64,000 nucleotides of DNA from Streptomyces caelestis. Its GTDB lineage: Bacteria; Actinomycetota; Actinomycetes; Streptomycetales; Streptomycetaceae. Positions 17,677 to 26,390 of the stretch are shown piece by piece. Position numbers and translations under genes: made by a program. How positions within the stretch are numbered: the stretch's first letter is position 1; each line of letters opens with the position of its first letter. Location: positions 98,199 through 162,198 of the forward strand of contig NZ_LGCN01000040.1 in the NCBI RefSeq assembly GCF_001279005.1, in the 5' to 3' direction. The notes under the pieces were generated by a model, which searched no databases, was not told the origin of the DNA, and saw nothing but the letters and a program-made list of their open reading frames with translations.

Positions 17677-18555
17677 GTGTCGGAGCAAGAGGCGGTCGAG
17701 TCGGCGGCGCGCGGGCTGCGCGCCTTCCTGGAGAGCCGTCGCGAGCAGATCGCCCGGCGCTGGGCCGACGCCCCGCTCTTCCGCGCCGTGTTCACCGTGT
17801 CCCGCGACGAGGCGGTGGAGGCCTGCGAGGCCGTCGTGGACGCCCTGTCCGAGGTGGCGTCGACCGGGAGGCTGGAGGACGTCGCGGCCCCCGGCTTCGA
17901 CCGGGTGCGCGAACAGCTCGGACGCATGTCCGAGGCCCGGAGCCGCACCGGATCAAGCCCCGCGCAGATCGCGGACGAGGTGGCCGCCCTGCGGGCGCCG
18001 GTCGCCGAGCTGCTGCGGGCGGAGCCCGCCGACGCGTCCGCCCCGGAGGCGGCCGAGAGCATGCTGGCGCTGACCGTCCTGATGGGCACGTTGCGCCTGG
18101 TGGTGATGCAGACGGCGCTCGGCTCGGGCCAGGAGCTCATCGCGCGGCAGCGGCAGCAACTGCTCGAGGTGGCCACCCCGGTCATCAGTCTGTGGGAGGG
18201 CGTCGTCGCGGTGCCGCTGATCGGCACGCTGGACAGCGCCCGCAGCCAGGTCGTCATGGAGTCCCTGCTGGAGAGCATCGTCGACCGGCGCGCCCGCTAC
18301 GTCATCCTGGACATCACCGGTGTGTCCACGGTCGACTCCCTCGTCGCGGAGCATCTGACGAAGACGGTCGACGCCGCGCGGCTGATGGGGGCCGAGTGCA
18401 TCGTCTCCGGCATCCGCCCGGCCATCGCCCGGACCGTCGTGCACCTCGGCATCGACCTGGGCTCCGTCCTCACCCGCGCCTCGCTCGCGGACGCCCTGGC
18501 CCACGTCCTCTCCCGGCAGGGCATCGAGGTCTCCCCGCGCGCGGACACCCGGTGA
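17677..18555 (+). CDS. RsbR-like stressosome scaffold protein (STAS)
   Basis: This is a 292-aa protein. Residues about 1-165 are helical, like the globin-type N-terminal domain of RsbR (LRAFLESRREQIARRWADA, then the VVMQTAL helix). The C-terminal STAS domain begins near WEGVVAVPLIGTLDSARS and holds VILDITGVSTVDSLVAEHL, with the phosphorylatable Thr/Ser positions present, and ends GAECIVSGIRPAIARTVVHLGIDL. RsbR proteins with RsbS form the stressosome that holds the RsbT kinase. I chose GTG 17677 (GAGGAG 9 bases upstream) over GTG 17671. The stop overlaps the RsbS-like start (GTGA). Confidence 0.88.
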   Translation: MSEQEAVESAARGLRAFLESRREQIARRWADAPLFRAVFTVSRDEAVEACEAVVDALSEVASTGRLEDVAAPGFDRVREQLGRMSEARSRTGSSPAQIADEVAALRAPVAELLRAEPADASAPEAAESMLALTVLMGTLRLVVMQTALGSGQELIARQRQQLLEVATPVISLWEGVVAVPLIGTLDSARSQVVMESLLESIVDRRARYVILDITGVSTVDSLVAEHLTKTVDAARLMGAECIVSGIRPAIARTVVHLGIDLGSVLTRASLADALAHVLSRQGIEVSPRADTR

Positions 18556-18971
18556 CCTCCCCCCACCCGGGCCACGCGGCCGCGGCGCCGGTCCCGGCGC
18601 GGGGGGAGAGGCCGCTCGTCACCCTCCGGGGAGAGCCGCACGGCGGGACGGCCGAGCGGCTCCGGCAGGACGTCACCCACCGCATCGCCCGCGGCGGGGC
18701 GACGGGTGCGGTCATCGGCCTCTCCGGCGTGGACGGCGTGGACGGCGTGGACTCGTTCCCGGGGCGGGTCCTCGCGGAGATCGCGGCGGACACCCGTCCG
18801 CCGGCGGCCCACACCGCCGTGGCCGGCATGCGGCCCGCCGTGGCGATCACCCCGGTCGGGCAGGGGCCCACCCTGCCCGGGGCGGCCACCGCACTCGGCG
18901 CCGAGCAGGGGACGGAGCCGCTGACGCGGAGCCTGCCGGCCGCCGCGGACGGACGGGGGAGGGGGACGTGA
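18552..18971 (+). CDS. RsbS-like STAS protein with 3-residue insertion
   Basis: This is a 139-aa single STAS domain. The RsbS signature is clear: LRQDVTHRIARGGATGAVI, then SF and GRVLAEIAAD, then AGMRPAVAITPVGQGPTLPGAATALGAEQG. The loop after the phosphoacceptor Ser58 reads SGVDGVDGVDSF, where RsbS proteins normally have SGVDxVDSF. One extra GVD comes from a 9-bp unit (GGCGTGGAC) present three times at 18726-18752. The N-terminal 20 residues and the C-terminal tail are low-complexity. It overlaps both neighbours by 4 bases (GTGA). Confidence 0.82.
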   Translation: MTSPHPGHAAAAPVPARGERPLVTLRGEPHGGTAERLRQDVTHRIARGGATGAVIGLSGVDGVDGVDSFPGRVLAEIAADTRPPAAHTAVAGMRPAVAITPVGQGPTLPGAATALGAEQGTEPLTRSLPAAADGRGRGT

Positions 18972-19417
18972 CGCCGACCTCCGGTCCCCCCGTCGCGACG
19001 AGCCTGCCGGTCGCCTCGGGCCCGGACCTGACACGGGTGCGGCAGCGGATCCGCCGGGCCGCCGCCGGGCTCGGCCTCGGCCCGGTGCGGCAGGCCGAAC
19101 CGGTCACCGCGGCCGGCGAACCGGCCCGCACCACCCTGGCGCACGGCGGTGGCGGCCACGTGGAGATCGCTCCGGTGACGCGGGGCGCGGCCCGGGGGCC
19201 GCGGCTGTCCCTCGTCGACAGCGGTCCCGGGGTCCATGACGTCGAGCCGGCCACGACCGACGGACACACCAGCGGCGGCGGCCCGGGGCGCGGCCTCAGC
19301 GGCGCCCGGCGCCTCGTGCACGCATGCGAGCCCGACACCGAACCCGGCCGGGGCGCCCCCATCACCGTCGTCGCCCGGACCGCCGACGTACCCGCGGCCC
19401 GTTCGGGGGCGTGGTGA
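18968..19417 (+). CDS. RsbT-like GHKL kinase, N-box altered
   Basis: This 149-aa protein has the fold and order of RsbT: RQRIRRAAAGLGLGPVRQAEPVTAAGEPARTTLAHG, then LSLVDSGPGVHDVEPATTDGH and TSGGGPGRGLSGARRLV. RsbT phosphorylates RsbS and RsbR and then activates an RsbU phosphatase. The N-box Asn that coordinates Mg-ATP (ELARN) is Thr55 here (EPART). Two leucines of the GGGLGLGL lid are P and R. Kinase activity is therefore doubtful, while D84 of the DxGPG box remains. The GTG start overlaps the RsbS-like stop. Confidence 0.8.
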   Translation: MTPTSGPPVATSLPVASGPDLTRVRQRIRRAAAGLGLGPVRQAEPVTAAGEPARTTLAHGGGGHVEIAPVTRGAARGPRLSLVDSGPGVHDVEPATTDGHTSGGGPGRGLSGARRLVHACEPDTEPGRGAPITVVARTADVPAARSGAW

Positions 19418-19475
19418 CACGCGCCCGGGACGTTCCGGCGCACGACTCCACCCGCGCCCCCGCCGGAGCGGTGTC

Positions 19476-21281
19476 GTGATCCCGCCCGACGTCCGCGAGG
19501 TCGCCACGGCGTCCGACGCGGCCCGCGCCCGGAGGGCCGCCGCGCGCCTCACGGCCGCCCTGGAAGTCCCCGGGGTCGAACGGGCGCGCTTCCTCACGGC
19601 GCTCACGGAGCGGCTGCGCCGGTGCCTCGACGGTGACGGCGCGGAACTCGCGCTCACCGTCGAAGCGCCCGGCCCGGACGGGACCGCGCGGATACAGGCG
19701 ACGGTGCGGCCCCTCCCGGCGGGCGGGCCGGCCTCCCCGTGGCGGCTCGCCGTCCCCTGCCCCGGCCCCGTGCCCGGGAGCCTCGCCCACCCGGCGGACC
19801 CGGACGAACCCGCGTCGACCGACGCCGTCCTGGCCGCCGACGAGGAGACGGCGGCCGTTCTGAGGCGGCTCGACGAGGTGGAGGAACTCCTCCGCCTCCA
19901 CCGCGAGGAACTGCACCAGACCAACCAGGGCGTGCTGGCCCTGCACACCGAGCTGGACTCCGCCGCACTCGTCCAGCGCGGTCTGCTCGACGCCGAACGG
20001 GCCACGCGCGGCGAGGCGGAGAAGGCCCGGCGGCTGCTGACGTTCCTCACCGACGTCAGCGCGGCCGTGACGGCATCCCTCGACCACGAGGACATCCTGC
20101 GCCGTCTGGCCGACCGGCTCGTCCCGGACTACGCGAGCCAGGTCGACGTATGGCTCTTCGACGGGAACGAGGCGGCCACCGGCGGCGCCCGCCCCGCCGC
20201 GGCGGTCACGGCCGCCCGCGCCGGCCGTCCCCAGCACGCCGGACGCCACCCCGGCGGACTGCCCGGCACCGAGGACCTCCCGCCGTCCGCGCTCTCCCCC
20301 GGCCGGCCCGTGCTGTGCATCCCCCTCGGGGTGCGCCGGATCCTGGGCGTGCTGACCCTCACGGCGCCCGGCGACCGCTTCGACGCGGACACCGGCGTGA
20401 TGCTGGTCGAACTCGCCCGCCGGATCGCCGTCGCCCTGGAGAACGCCCTCCGCTACGAACAGCACCGGGACACCGCCGAGACGCTCCAGCGTGCCCAGCT
20501 CACCGACCTGCCCGCCGCCGACGGCCTGCGCCTGGCCGCCCGCTACCTGCCCGCCACCCGGGGACTCAACATCGGCGGCGACTGGTACGACGCCTTCTTC
20601 CAACCCGACGGCAGTCTGCTGACGGTCATCGGCGACGTCACCGGGCACGGGCTGCACGCCGCCGTGGTCATGGGCCAGTTGCGCACCGCGCTGCGCGCGT
20701 ACGCCGTCGACGGGGCCGGCCCCGCCGAGATCCTCACGCGTCTGCACCGCATGCTGCGCCACCAGCAGCCCGACCTGTACGCCACCGCGACGATCGCGCG
20801 CTTCCGGCCGGGAGACCCCCAGGTGACGTGGGCCTCCGCCGGACACCCCCCGGGGGTCGTCCGGGCTCCCCGGGGCGCCGTGCGGGTGCTGGGCAGCAAA
20901 CCCGGGGTCATGCTCGGCGTCCCGGTCCCCTTCACGCACCGGGACCACACCACCGGTCTCGAACCGGGCTCGACCCTGCTGCTCTACACCGACGGCCTGG
21001 TGGAGCGGCGCTCCCGGGGCATCGACACCGGCATCGAGCTGCTCGGCCGGGCCCTGGCCGCGCTGGACGAGTCCGCCCTGGAGGACCTGGACCTGTGCGC
21101 CGAGTCGCTGGTCGAGCCGCTCGTCCACGCGTCCGAGCGGGACGACGACGTCTGTCTCCTGCTCTGCCGCAGCGTACCGCCGCAAGGCGGCGCCCCGGCG
21201 GCCGACGGCCGGCGCCGAGGCCGGCCCACCGGGGTGCCGCGTCCCGCCCGCGCCTTCGGTGAACGCCCGTCACCGCGATAG
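19476..21281 (+). CDS. GAF-SpoIIE phosphatase (RsbU-like output)
   Basis: This 601-aa protein has an N-terminal GHKL-like or unassigned region (ARFLTALTERLRRCLDGDGAEL). A coiled-coil stretch near residues 125-185 (DEVEELLRLHREELHQTN) leads to a GAF domain at about 200-320 and a SpoIIE/PP2C domain at about 340-570. The metal residues are all present: NIGGDWYDAF, VIGDVTGHGLHAAV, YTDGLVE and SERDDDVCLLL. It is thus the one intact phosphatase of the Rsb block. GTG 19476 has GGAG 9 bases upstream. It follows the RsbT-like gene by 58 bases, so it is the likely target of RsbT-type switching. Confidence 0.87.
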   Translation: MIPPDVREVATASDAARARRAAARLTAALEVPGVERARFLTALTERLRRCLDGDGAELALTVEAPGPDGTARIQATVRPLPAGGPASPWRLAVPCPGPVPGSLAHPADPDEPASTDAVLAADEETAAVLRRLDEVEELLRLHREELHQTNQGVLALHTELDSAALVQRGLLDAERATRGEAEKARRLLTFLTDVSAAVTASLDHEDILRRLADRLVPDYASQVDVWLFDGNEAATGGARPAAAVTAARAGRPQHAGRHPGGLPGTEDLPPSALSPGRPVLCIPLGVRRILGVLTLTAPGDRFDADTGVMLVELARRIAVALENALRYEQHRDTAETLQRAQLTDLPAADGLRLAARYLPATRGLNIGGDWYDAFFQPDGSLLTVIGDVTGHGLHAAVVMGQLRTALRAYAVDGAGPAEILTRLHRMLRHQQPDLYATATIARFRPGDPQVTWASAGHPPGVVRAPRGAVRVLGSKPGVMLGVPVPFTHRDHTTGLEPGSTLLLYTDGLVERRSRGIDTGIELLGRALAALDESALEDLDLCAESLVEPLVHASERDDDVCLLLCRSVPPQGGAPAADGRRRGRPTGVPRPARAFGERPSPR

Positions 21282-21313
21282 CGTGGAGATTCCGAGGGAA
21301 GAGGGCGGATGCC

Positions 21314-22522
21314 GTGAACGTGTCTGGACAGCAGTCGTCCGTGGAGAGCCGCCTGCGGGCGGCGCCACCCCACGCCCTGCCCGCCACCGCCGGGGCACTG
21401 CTGTCCGAGGGGTACGGCGCCCGGGAGGTCACCCTCTTCCTGGCCGACTACGGCCTCACGCTCCTCCAGCCGGTCACGCACCTGCCGCACACCGGAGAGC
21501 CGGTCTCCGCGTACGACGGTCCGGCCGGCACCGCGTTCACCTCCCAGAAGCCGGTGGTCGAGATCACCGGCGACCCGGCCACCGAGCTGATCCACCTGCC
21601 CATGACGGTACGGGGCGACCGGCTCGGCGTCCTCTCCGTCCGTGTCCCCGCCGGCTCCGCGGATCCGGCCACCGTGCTCGGGCTCGGTGAGTTCGCCACC
21701 GCACTCGGGCACGAGGTCGCCACGGCCGGCCGGGACACCGACCTCTACCTGCAGGCCCGCCGCACCCGCCGCCTCACCCTCGCGGCCGAGATGCAGTGGC
21801 AGCTCCTGCCGGGGCGCGGCTGCGCCCGCCCCGAGTACACCATCGGGGCCCACCTGGAGCCCGCCTACGCGATCGGCGGCGACAACTTCGACTGGTCCAC
21901 CGGCGCGGACCACCTCACCGTCACCCTCACCGACGGCATGGGCCAGGGCATCGACGCCTCCCTGCTCACCGGCCTCACCGTCAGCGCCCTGCGCAACGCC
22001 CGCCGGGCCGGCATCGGCCTCGCCGACCAGGCCGCGCTCGCGGACCAGGCCGTCTACGCCCAGTACGGCGGCAAGGTGTACGCCTCGACGCTGCTGCTGC
22101 GCTTCGACCTGGACACGGGAATCGTGAGCGCCGTCGACGCGGGCTCACCCCAGATCTACCGGCTGCGCGGCGCCGGGATCGAACGGATCGAGCTGACCGC
22201 GCAGTTCCCCCTGGGGATGTTCGAGGAGACGCCGTACGAGGAGCAGACCTTCCGGGTGGAGCCCGGAGACCGCCTGGTCGGCATCAGCTCCGGGGTGCAC
22301 GGCACCAGCTCGGCGGCCGGAGACCTCTTCGGGGAACGGGCCCTGCGCCAGGTCCTGGGCGCGACCCGGCGGACCCCGCCGCACGAGACGGCCCGCGCGG
22401 TCGTCGCCGGGCTGATGGAGCACACGGGCGGCAAGGACCTCCCCGCCGACGCCGCCGTCCTCTGCCTCGACTGGACCGGCAGGTCCGGCACCGCGGCGGG
22501 CGACGGGTCCGGGGCGGGGTGA
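21314..22522 (+). CDS. SpoIIE/PP2C-type phosphatase, paralogue 2 (D-to-S in metal motif)
   Basis: This 402-aa protein is closely related to the 385-aa protein at 16.4 kb along its length. Shared runs include TLAAEMQWQLLP, GDNFDWS, ADQAALADQAVYA and GMFEET. It has the same GAF-like N-terminus and PP2C C-terminus. D190, D193 and D207 (TDGMGQG) are kept, but the later SDG motif is SSG, with Ser326 at the metal Asp position. The GTG at 21314 follows a purine-rich GAGGGAAGAGGGCGG. It starts 32 bases after the RsbU-like gene, so it may be the last gene of that operon. Confidence 0.87.
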   Translation: MNVSGQQSSVESRLRAAPPHALPATAGALLSEGYGAREVTLFLADYGLTLLQPVTHLPHTGEPVSAYDGPAGTAFTSQKPVVEITGDPATELIHLPMTVRGDRLGVLSVRVPAGSADPATVLGLGEFATALGHEVATAGRDTDLYLQARRTRRLTLAAEMQWQLLPGRGCARPEYTIGAHLEPAYAIGGDNFDWSTGADHLTVTLTDGMGQGIDASLLTGLTVSALRNARRAGIGLADQAALADQAVYAQYGGKVYASTLLLRFDLDTGIVSAVDAGSPQIYRLRGAGIERIELTAQFPLGMFEETPYEEQTFRVEPGDRLVGISSGVHGTSSAAGDLFGERALRQVLGATRRTPPHETARAVVAGLMEHTGGKDLPADAAVLCLDWTGRSGTAAGDGSGAG

Positions 22523-22532
22523 ACCCGCCCGG

Positions 22533-23030
22533 TCACGGCGCCTCCGGTGGGTGTTCCCCATCGCTCCGGGCGGCGAGGAACGCCCTCATGACGCGGCGCA
22601 GCGCCGACCGCTCCGCCGGGTCCATCCCGGTCAGCACGGCCGCCAGGGCCCGCGCCCGCCGGGCCGCGACGTCGTCCAGTACGCGGCGTCCCTGCGTGGT
22701 CAGGCTCAGCCGGACCTCGCGGCGCTTCTCCGGATGCAGCGAACGCTCCAGCATCCCCGCCGCCTCCAGCCGGTCGCAGAGGCGACTGGCCGTGGGGAGG
22801 CCCGTGCCCAGTCGCTCGGCCAGCGAGGTCAGGTTCAGCTCCGTGGCCGCCTCCAGGACCAGCAGCGCCCGCAACTGGTGCGTGGACAGGCGCAGGGCCG
22901 CCTGCTGAGCGGCCACCGACCACAGGTTCGTCAGACTCTCCACAGCGTCGGCGATGTCCAGCGCGACGGCGTCCGGGGCGTCGTCCGATCCCTCATCGGG
23001 GTCGTCGCCGGGGCCGTCGAGACAGGTCAC
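22533..23030 (-). CDS. MarR family regulator 2
   Basis: This 165-aa MarR protein carries LSTHQLRALLVLEAATELNLTSLAERLGTGLPTASRLCDRLEAAGML, covering the helix-turn-helix, and LHPEKRREVRLSLTTQGRRVLD as the wing. It starts at GTG 23030 (or TTG 23033). It is convergent with the phosphatase at 21.3 kb, ending 10 bases from it. It resembles MarR 1 in the SRLCDRL and REVRL blocks. A short inverted repeat covers its start region. Confidence 0.87.
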   Translation of the reverse strand: MTCLDGPGDDPDEGSDDAPDAVALDIADAVESLTNLWSVAAQQAALRLSTHQLRALLVLEAATELNLTSLAERLGTGLPTASRLCDRLEAAGMLERSLHPEKRREVRLSLTTQGRRVLDDVAARRARALAAVLTGMDPAERSALRRVMRAFLAARSDGEHPPEAP

Positions 23031-23033
23031 CAA

Positions 23034-23053
23034 AACATCGCTTTCATTATGTT
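23034..23053 (-). promoter_or_regulatory. Inverted repeat at MarR 2 start
   Basis: AACAT (23034-23038) and ATGTT (23049-23053) are separated by 10 bases in the only AT-rich patch of this area, immediately upstream of the MarR gene. It fits an autoregulatory operator. Confidence 0.45.
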
Positions 23054-23547
23054 TCGGACGCTGCGAAGATAATCCTCATCCCCTCGCTGTACCCGAAGAC
23101 GCGCGGTGCAAGCCGGTTCCCGACGCCGTCGGCACAGCCGGCGGGCGACCGCGCCGGTTCATGGTGAGGTGCGGGAAGAGCCGGTGCCCGATTCGGCGGC
23201 CGGGCGGGCGGGGCGGAGCTTCCGGGCCCGGGTGCGACAGCCGTCGGGGCCGCCCGCATCGGCGGTGATCGGCAGCCGGGAAGCCCGCGGACGAGCGGTC
23301 CGGCCCCGGTCGCGCCACCAGCGGCGGACCGACTCCACTCGGTCGTCCACCGCGACGCCGGCACCGGATCCCCGCGTTCGTCCGGCCCGACCGGAGTCGA
23401 CAGCGCGGACCGCGGTCCGGGATCGAGGTGCGCGACGCGTTCGCGCCCACCGCCCGGCCGCCGCACCCGCCCCCCAGGGCTCGCCCGCCTCCGGGGCGGA
23501 CGTCCCCTCGCGGAGCGTCGTCCCGCCCGCTCGGGCCACGGCCCGGA
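23054..23547. other. Intergenic region, no gene found
   Basis: About 490 GC-rich bases lie between the MarR promoter and the stop of the PAP2 gene. Open frames here are Arg/Pro/Ala-rich with no ribosome sites or recognisable motifs. I see no strong hairpin. Confidence 0.6.
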
Positions 23548-24885
23548 TCAGACGGGTTCCGGCCGCGGTTGCGGGGGCTGCGGTTCCCGGTGTGGCTCGG
23601 GTGCGGCCGTCGTCCCCCACCGCGCGGTGGTGCGCAGGTAGCCGTGGACCACCGAGGCCATCGCCAGGAGGAGGAGGGGCCCGTACGCCCACGGGTACGC
23701 GGCCATCTCCTGCGGCAGCCGGCGGTACGCCACCAGGAGCACGGTGAAGACCACCGTGCCGTGGGCGACCAGCCAGGTGGCCGACCGGTCCCAGCCGTGC
23801 GCGAGCGAGCGCATCGCCGCCTCGACCGTGAGCGCGAACACCACGCCGGCGACCAGGTCCACGCCGTAGTGGTAGCCGAAGCCCAGCGTCGCCGAGAGGG
23901 TGGCGACCAGCCAGAACGTACCCGCCCAGCGCATCGCGCGTGAGCCCTTGCGGGTGTGGACGAAGAGCGTGACGGCCCACGCCGTGTGCAGGCTGGGCAT
24001 GCAGTTGCGCGGGGTGATCCCGTCGAACGGGATCGGCTGCGGGGCGCCGATGGACGGCAGGGTGTCCGGCCACAGGTGGCCCACCGCCCACGCCCCGCCG
24101 TCGGCGCCGTAGGCGTAGACCGGCCCGACGACCGGGAAGACCATGTAGACGGCCGGCCCGAGCAGGCCGATGACCAGGAACGTGCGCACCAGGTGGTGGG
24201 CCGGGAAGCGGCGCTCCACCGCCACGTGGCGCAGCTGGTACAGCCCGACGAGCGCCGCCGCGAGCGGGAGCTGGCCGTAGACCAGGTGGAGGAGGAAGGG
24301 GCCGATCGGCTCGGTGGCCTCGACGATCCGGCCGGCCAGCCACGACGGGTCGCCCAGCGCGTGATCGGCGAGCGCGACGTACGGGTCGAGCACCGTCGGG
24401 CGGGTCTTCGAGGTGATGAGCAGCCAGGTGTCGCCCGTCTTGTGGCCGGCCACCAGGAGCAGGCCGAGACCGGCGCCCTTCAGCAGCAGCAGGCGTTCCG
24501 CCCCGGTGCGGCGCGTGACGGCGACGACCGCGATGCCCAGGACCACCCACAGCGCGCCGTTGCCGAAGTTCATCTCGGCGCCGGCCGCCCACCGCACCAG
24601 GAAGAAGGCGACGTCGATGCCGATCGCGGCGCCCGCCGCGACGAGCCGTTGCCGCCAGGTGAGCACCACCATCGACAACGCGAGACCGGCGTACAGCAGC
24701 GGTCCCGAGTCGGGGGCGAAGACCACCTCGCGCGCGTGGTGGGTGATCGGCCCCGGCAGGCCGTAGCCGCGCGCGACGCACTCCAGCGCCACGAGGAATC
24801 CGAGGGTCGCCACACCCGCGGCCGCCCACAGGATCGCCCGCGGCCGACGTGCGCGCGCCGGTATTCGGCTTGGTTTTGTTTTCAA
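23548..24885 (-). CDS. PAP2-superfamily integral membrane protein
   Basis: This 445-aa protein has about ten hydrophobic helices. The PAP2 phosphatase motifs lie in the C-terminal half: RNCMPSLHTAW (motif 2, catalytic His) and GFGYHYGVDLVAGV (motif 3). GPVYAYGADG precedes them. The layout recalls the inositol phosphorylceramide synthase/AUR1-like PAP2 group, which acts on lipid phosphates or glycolipids in the membrane. The substrate cannot be read from sequence. The likely start is TTG 24885 (MKTKPSRIPARARR) with AGGAAG just before it. No ATG or GTG is better placed. Confidence 0.85.
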   Translation of the reverse strand: MKTKPSRIPARARRPRAILWAAAGVATLGFLVALECVARGYGLPGPITHHAREVVFAPDSGPLLYAGLALSMVVLTWRQRLVAAGAAIGIDVAFFLVRWAAGAEMNFGNGALWVVLGIAVVAVTRRTGAERLLLLKGAGLGLLLVAGHKTGDTWLLITSKTRPTVLDPYVALADHALGDPSWLAGRIVEATEPIGPFLLHLVYGQLPLAAALVGLYQLRHVAVERRFPAHHLVRTFLVIGLLGPAVYMVFPVVGPVYAYGADGGAWAVGHLWPDTLPSIGAPQPIPFDGITPRNCMPSLHTAWAVTLFVHTRKGSRAMRWAGTFWLVATLSATLGFGYHYGVDLVAGVVFALTVEAAMRSLAHGWDRSATWLVAHGTVVFTVLLVAYRRLPQEMAAYPWAYGPLLLLAMASVVHGYLRTTARWGTTAAPEPHREPQPPQPRPEPV

Positions 24886-25043
24886 CTTCCTGGTCTATGC
24901 GTGAAGGTCTATGTATGAAGATCGGGTGATCGTTTGATGGTCGGGGGTCCGCACATGCTAACGGCCCCCCGCGGGCCCGATGTGCGTCAGGGCCTCCCCG
25001 CTCGGACCGCGACCTCCCTCCACCTGCGCCTACGATGCGGCTC

Positions 25044-26243
25044 GTGTCCATACCTCCGCCCCACGGGCCCCCGCAGGAACCTCAGGGCCCTCAGGGCCGG
25101 CGCCCCGCTTCCCAGGGCCAGGCCCCGTATCCGCCGCCGCGGTCCGCCCACGGGGCCGCGTCCGGTTTCGCGCCGTACGGGCTCTACGGGCCGTACGGGC
25201 CCAGGCCCCCGGCCGTCGTCAACGGTGTCGCCGTCGCCGCCCTGGTGTTCGGGGTGCTGTGCCTGGTGCCGGCCGTCGGGCTGGTGCTGGGGCTGGTCGC
25301 GTTGTGGCAGATCAAGCGGCGGGGGGAGCGGGGGCGGGGGATGGCGATCGCCGGAACCGTGCTGTCGTCGCTCGGGCTCGCGCTGTGGGGGGCGGCCCTC
25401 GCCTCCGGCGTCCTGGCCGACGCCTGGGAGGGCCTCAAGGAGGGCATGCGCGGCAACGGCGTCCTCGTCCTGGCCGAGGGCGAGTGCTTCGACTCGCCCG
25501 GCGGACTGGAGGGCTGGACCGCCGACGCCGACCGGGTGCCCTGCGAGCGGGAGCACGACGGTGAGGTCTTCGCCGTCGTCACCCTCCCCGACGGCCGCCA
25601 CCCGGGCGACGACAGCCTCACCGACACCGCCGACGAGCGGTGCCACGACCTCCAGGACGCCTACGTCATGGACCCCTGGGCGCTGCCCGGCCACGTGCAG
25701 GTCTACTACCTCGTCCCGTCCCGCGAGAGCTGGCGCTTCGGCGACCGCGAGATCACCTGCGTCTTCGGCGACCGGGACCCGCGGCAGACCCTCACCGGGT
25801 CGCTGCGCCGGGACGAGACCACGCTCGACGCGCACCAACTGGCCTATCTGGAGGCCGAGCGCGTCCTCGGCGCGGTGCTGGACGAGACTCCCGGGTCGGG
25901 CTTCCCCGAGGACGACCTGCCGGAACACAGGCAGTGGGCGGCGAAGGTCGCGGACGCGCTCGCCGAGGAGGTCCGGATGCTGCGGGGGCACGAGTGGCCC
26001 GCCGGCGCCGAACGGCCGGTGGGGGACCTCGCCGCCGACCTGGAGGAGGCGCGAGGGGAGTGGGCGAAGGCCGCCGGCGCCGCCGACGCGGACACGTACA
26101 TCGAGCACGCCGACGCGGGCTGGGGCGTGACCGACCCCTACATTTCGGTCACCGCGCGCCACGCCCTGGGCCTGGCCGCCGCGCCGCCCGAGTACGACGG
26201 GGAGGCCGGACGCGACACCGACGGCGGCGGAATGAAGGTGTGA
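25044..26243 (+). CDS. DUF4190 / septum-formation-domain membrane protein
   Basis: This 399-aa protein has a Pro/Gln-rich, Tyr-rich N-terminus (GLYGPYGP). A DUF4190 two-helix module follows (VVNGVAVAALVFGVLCLVP, RGRGMAIAGTVLSSLGLALW). The extracytoplasmic Septum_form-like region has paired cysteines: GECFDSPGG, RVPCEREHDGEVFAVV, DERCHDL and ITCVFGD. Such proteins are common in actinomycetes, and a septation role is only suggested by the family name. TACGAT at 25028-25033 is a good -10 hexamer, leaving GTG 25044 at or near the transcript start. This is therefore probably a leaderless mRNA. ATG 25035 is too close to the -10. Confidence 0.8.
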   Translation: MSIPPPHGPPQEPQGPQGRRPASQGQAPYPPPRSAHGAASGFAPYGLYGPYGPRPPAVVNGVAVAALVFGVLCLVPAVGLVLGLVALWQIKRRGERGRGMAIAGTVLSSLGLALWGAALASGVLADAWEGLKEGMRGNGVLVLAEGECFDSPGGLEGWTADADRVPCEREHDGEVFAVVTLPDGRHPGDDSLTDTADERCHDLQDAYVMDPWALPGHVQVYYLVPSRESWRFGDREITCVFGDRDPRQTLTGSLRRDETTLDAHQLAYLEAERVLGAVLDETPGSGFPEDDLPEHRQWAAKVADALAEEVRMLRGHEWPAGAERPVGDLAADLEEARGEWAKAAGAADADTYIEHADAGWGVTDPYISVTARHALGLAAAPPEYDGEAGRDTDGGGMKV

Positions 26244-26337
26244 GGGCTGCCATAGCGGGGAGAAAGTGCCTGCGTAAAGCCCTCACCCGGCAGAAGTCAT
26301 CACATCGAGTGATTCTCTGGCCTTCGCTTGCCCGGGA

Positions 26338-26350
26338 CAACCTACGGTTG
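26338..26350 (+). promoter_or_regulatory. Inverted repeat upstream of the GntR gene
   Basis: CAACC-TAC-GGTTG is a perfect 5-bp inverted repeat with a 3-base spacer, 40 bases before the GntR start. ACAACCT recurs about 30 bases further downstream. It may be an autoregulatory GntR site. Confidence 0.4.
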
Positions 26351-26390
26351 CCACGCTGTTGCTGTCCGTACAACCTGATGGGAGCGGCCC

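Noticed and set aside
18552..19417. RsbS- and RsbT-like genes as pseudogenes
   Set aside because: Frames, overlaps and most signature residues are intact. The substitutions suggest altered function, not clear inactivation, so I kept them as genes.
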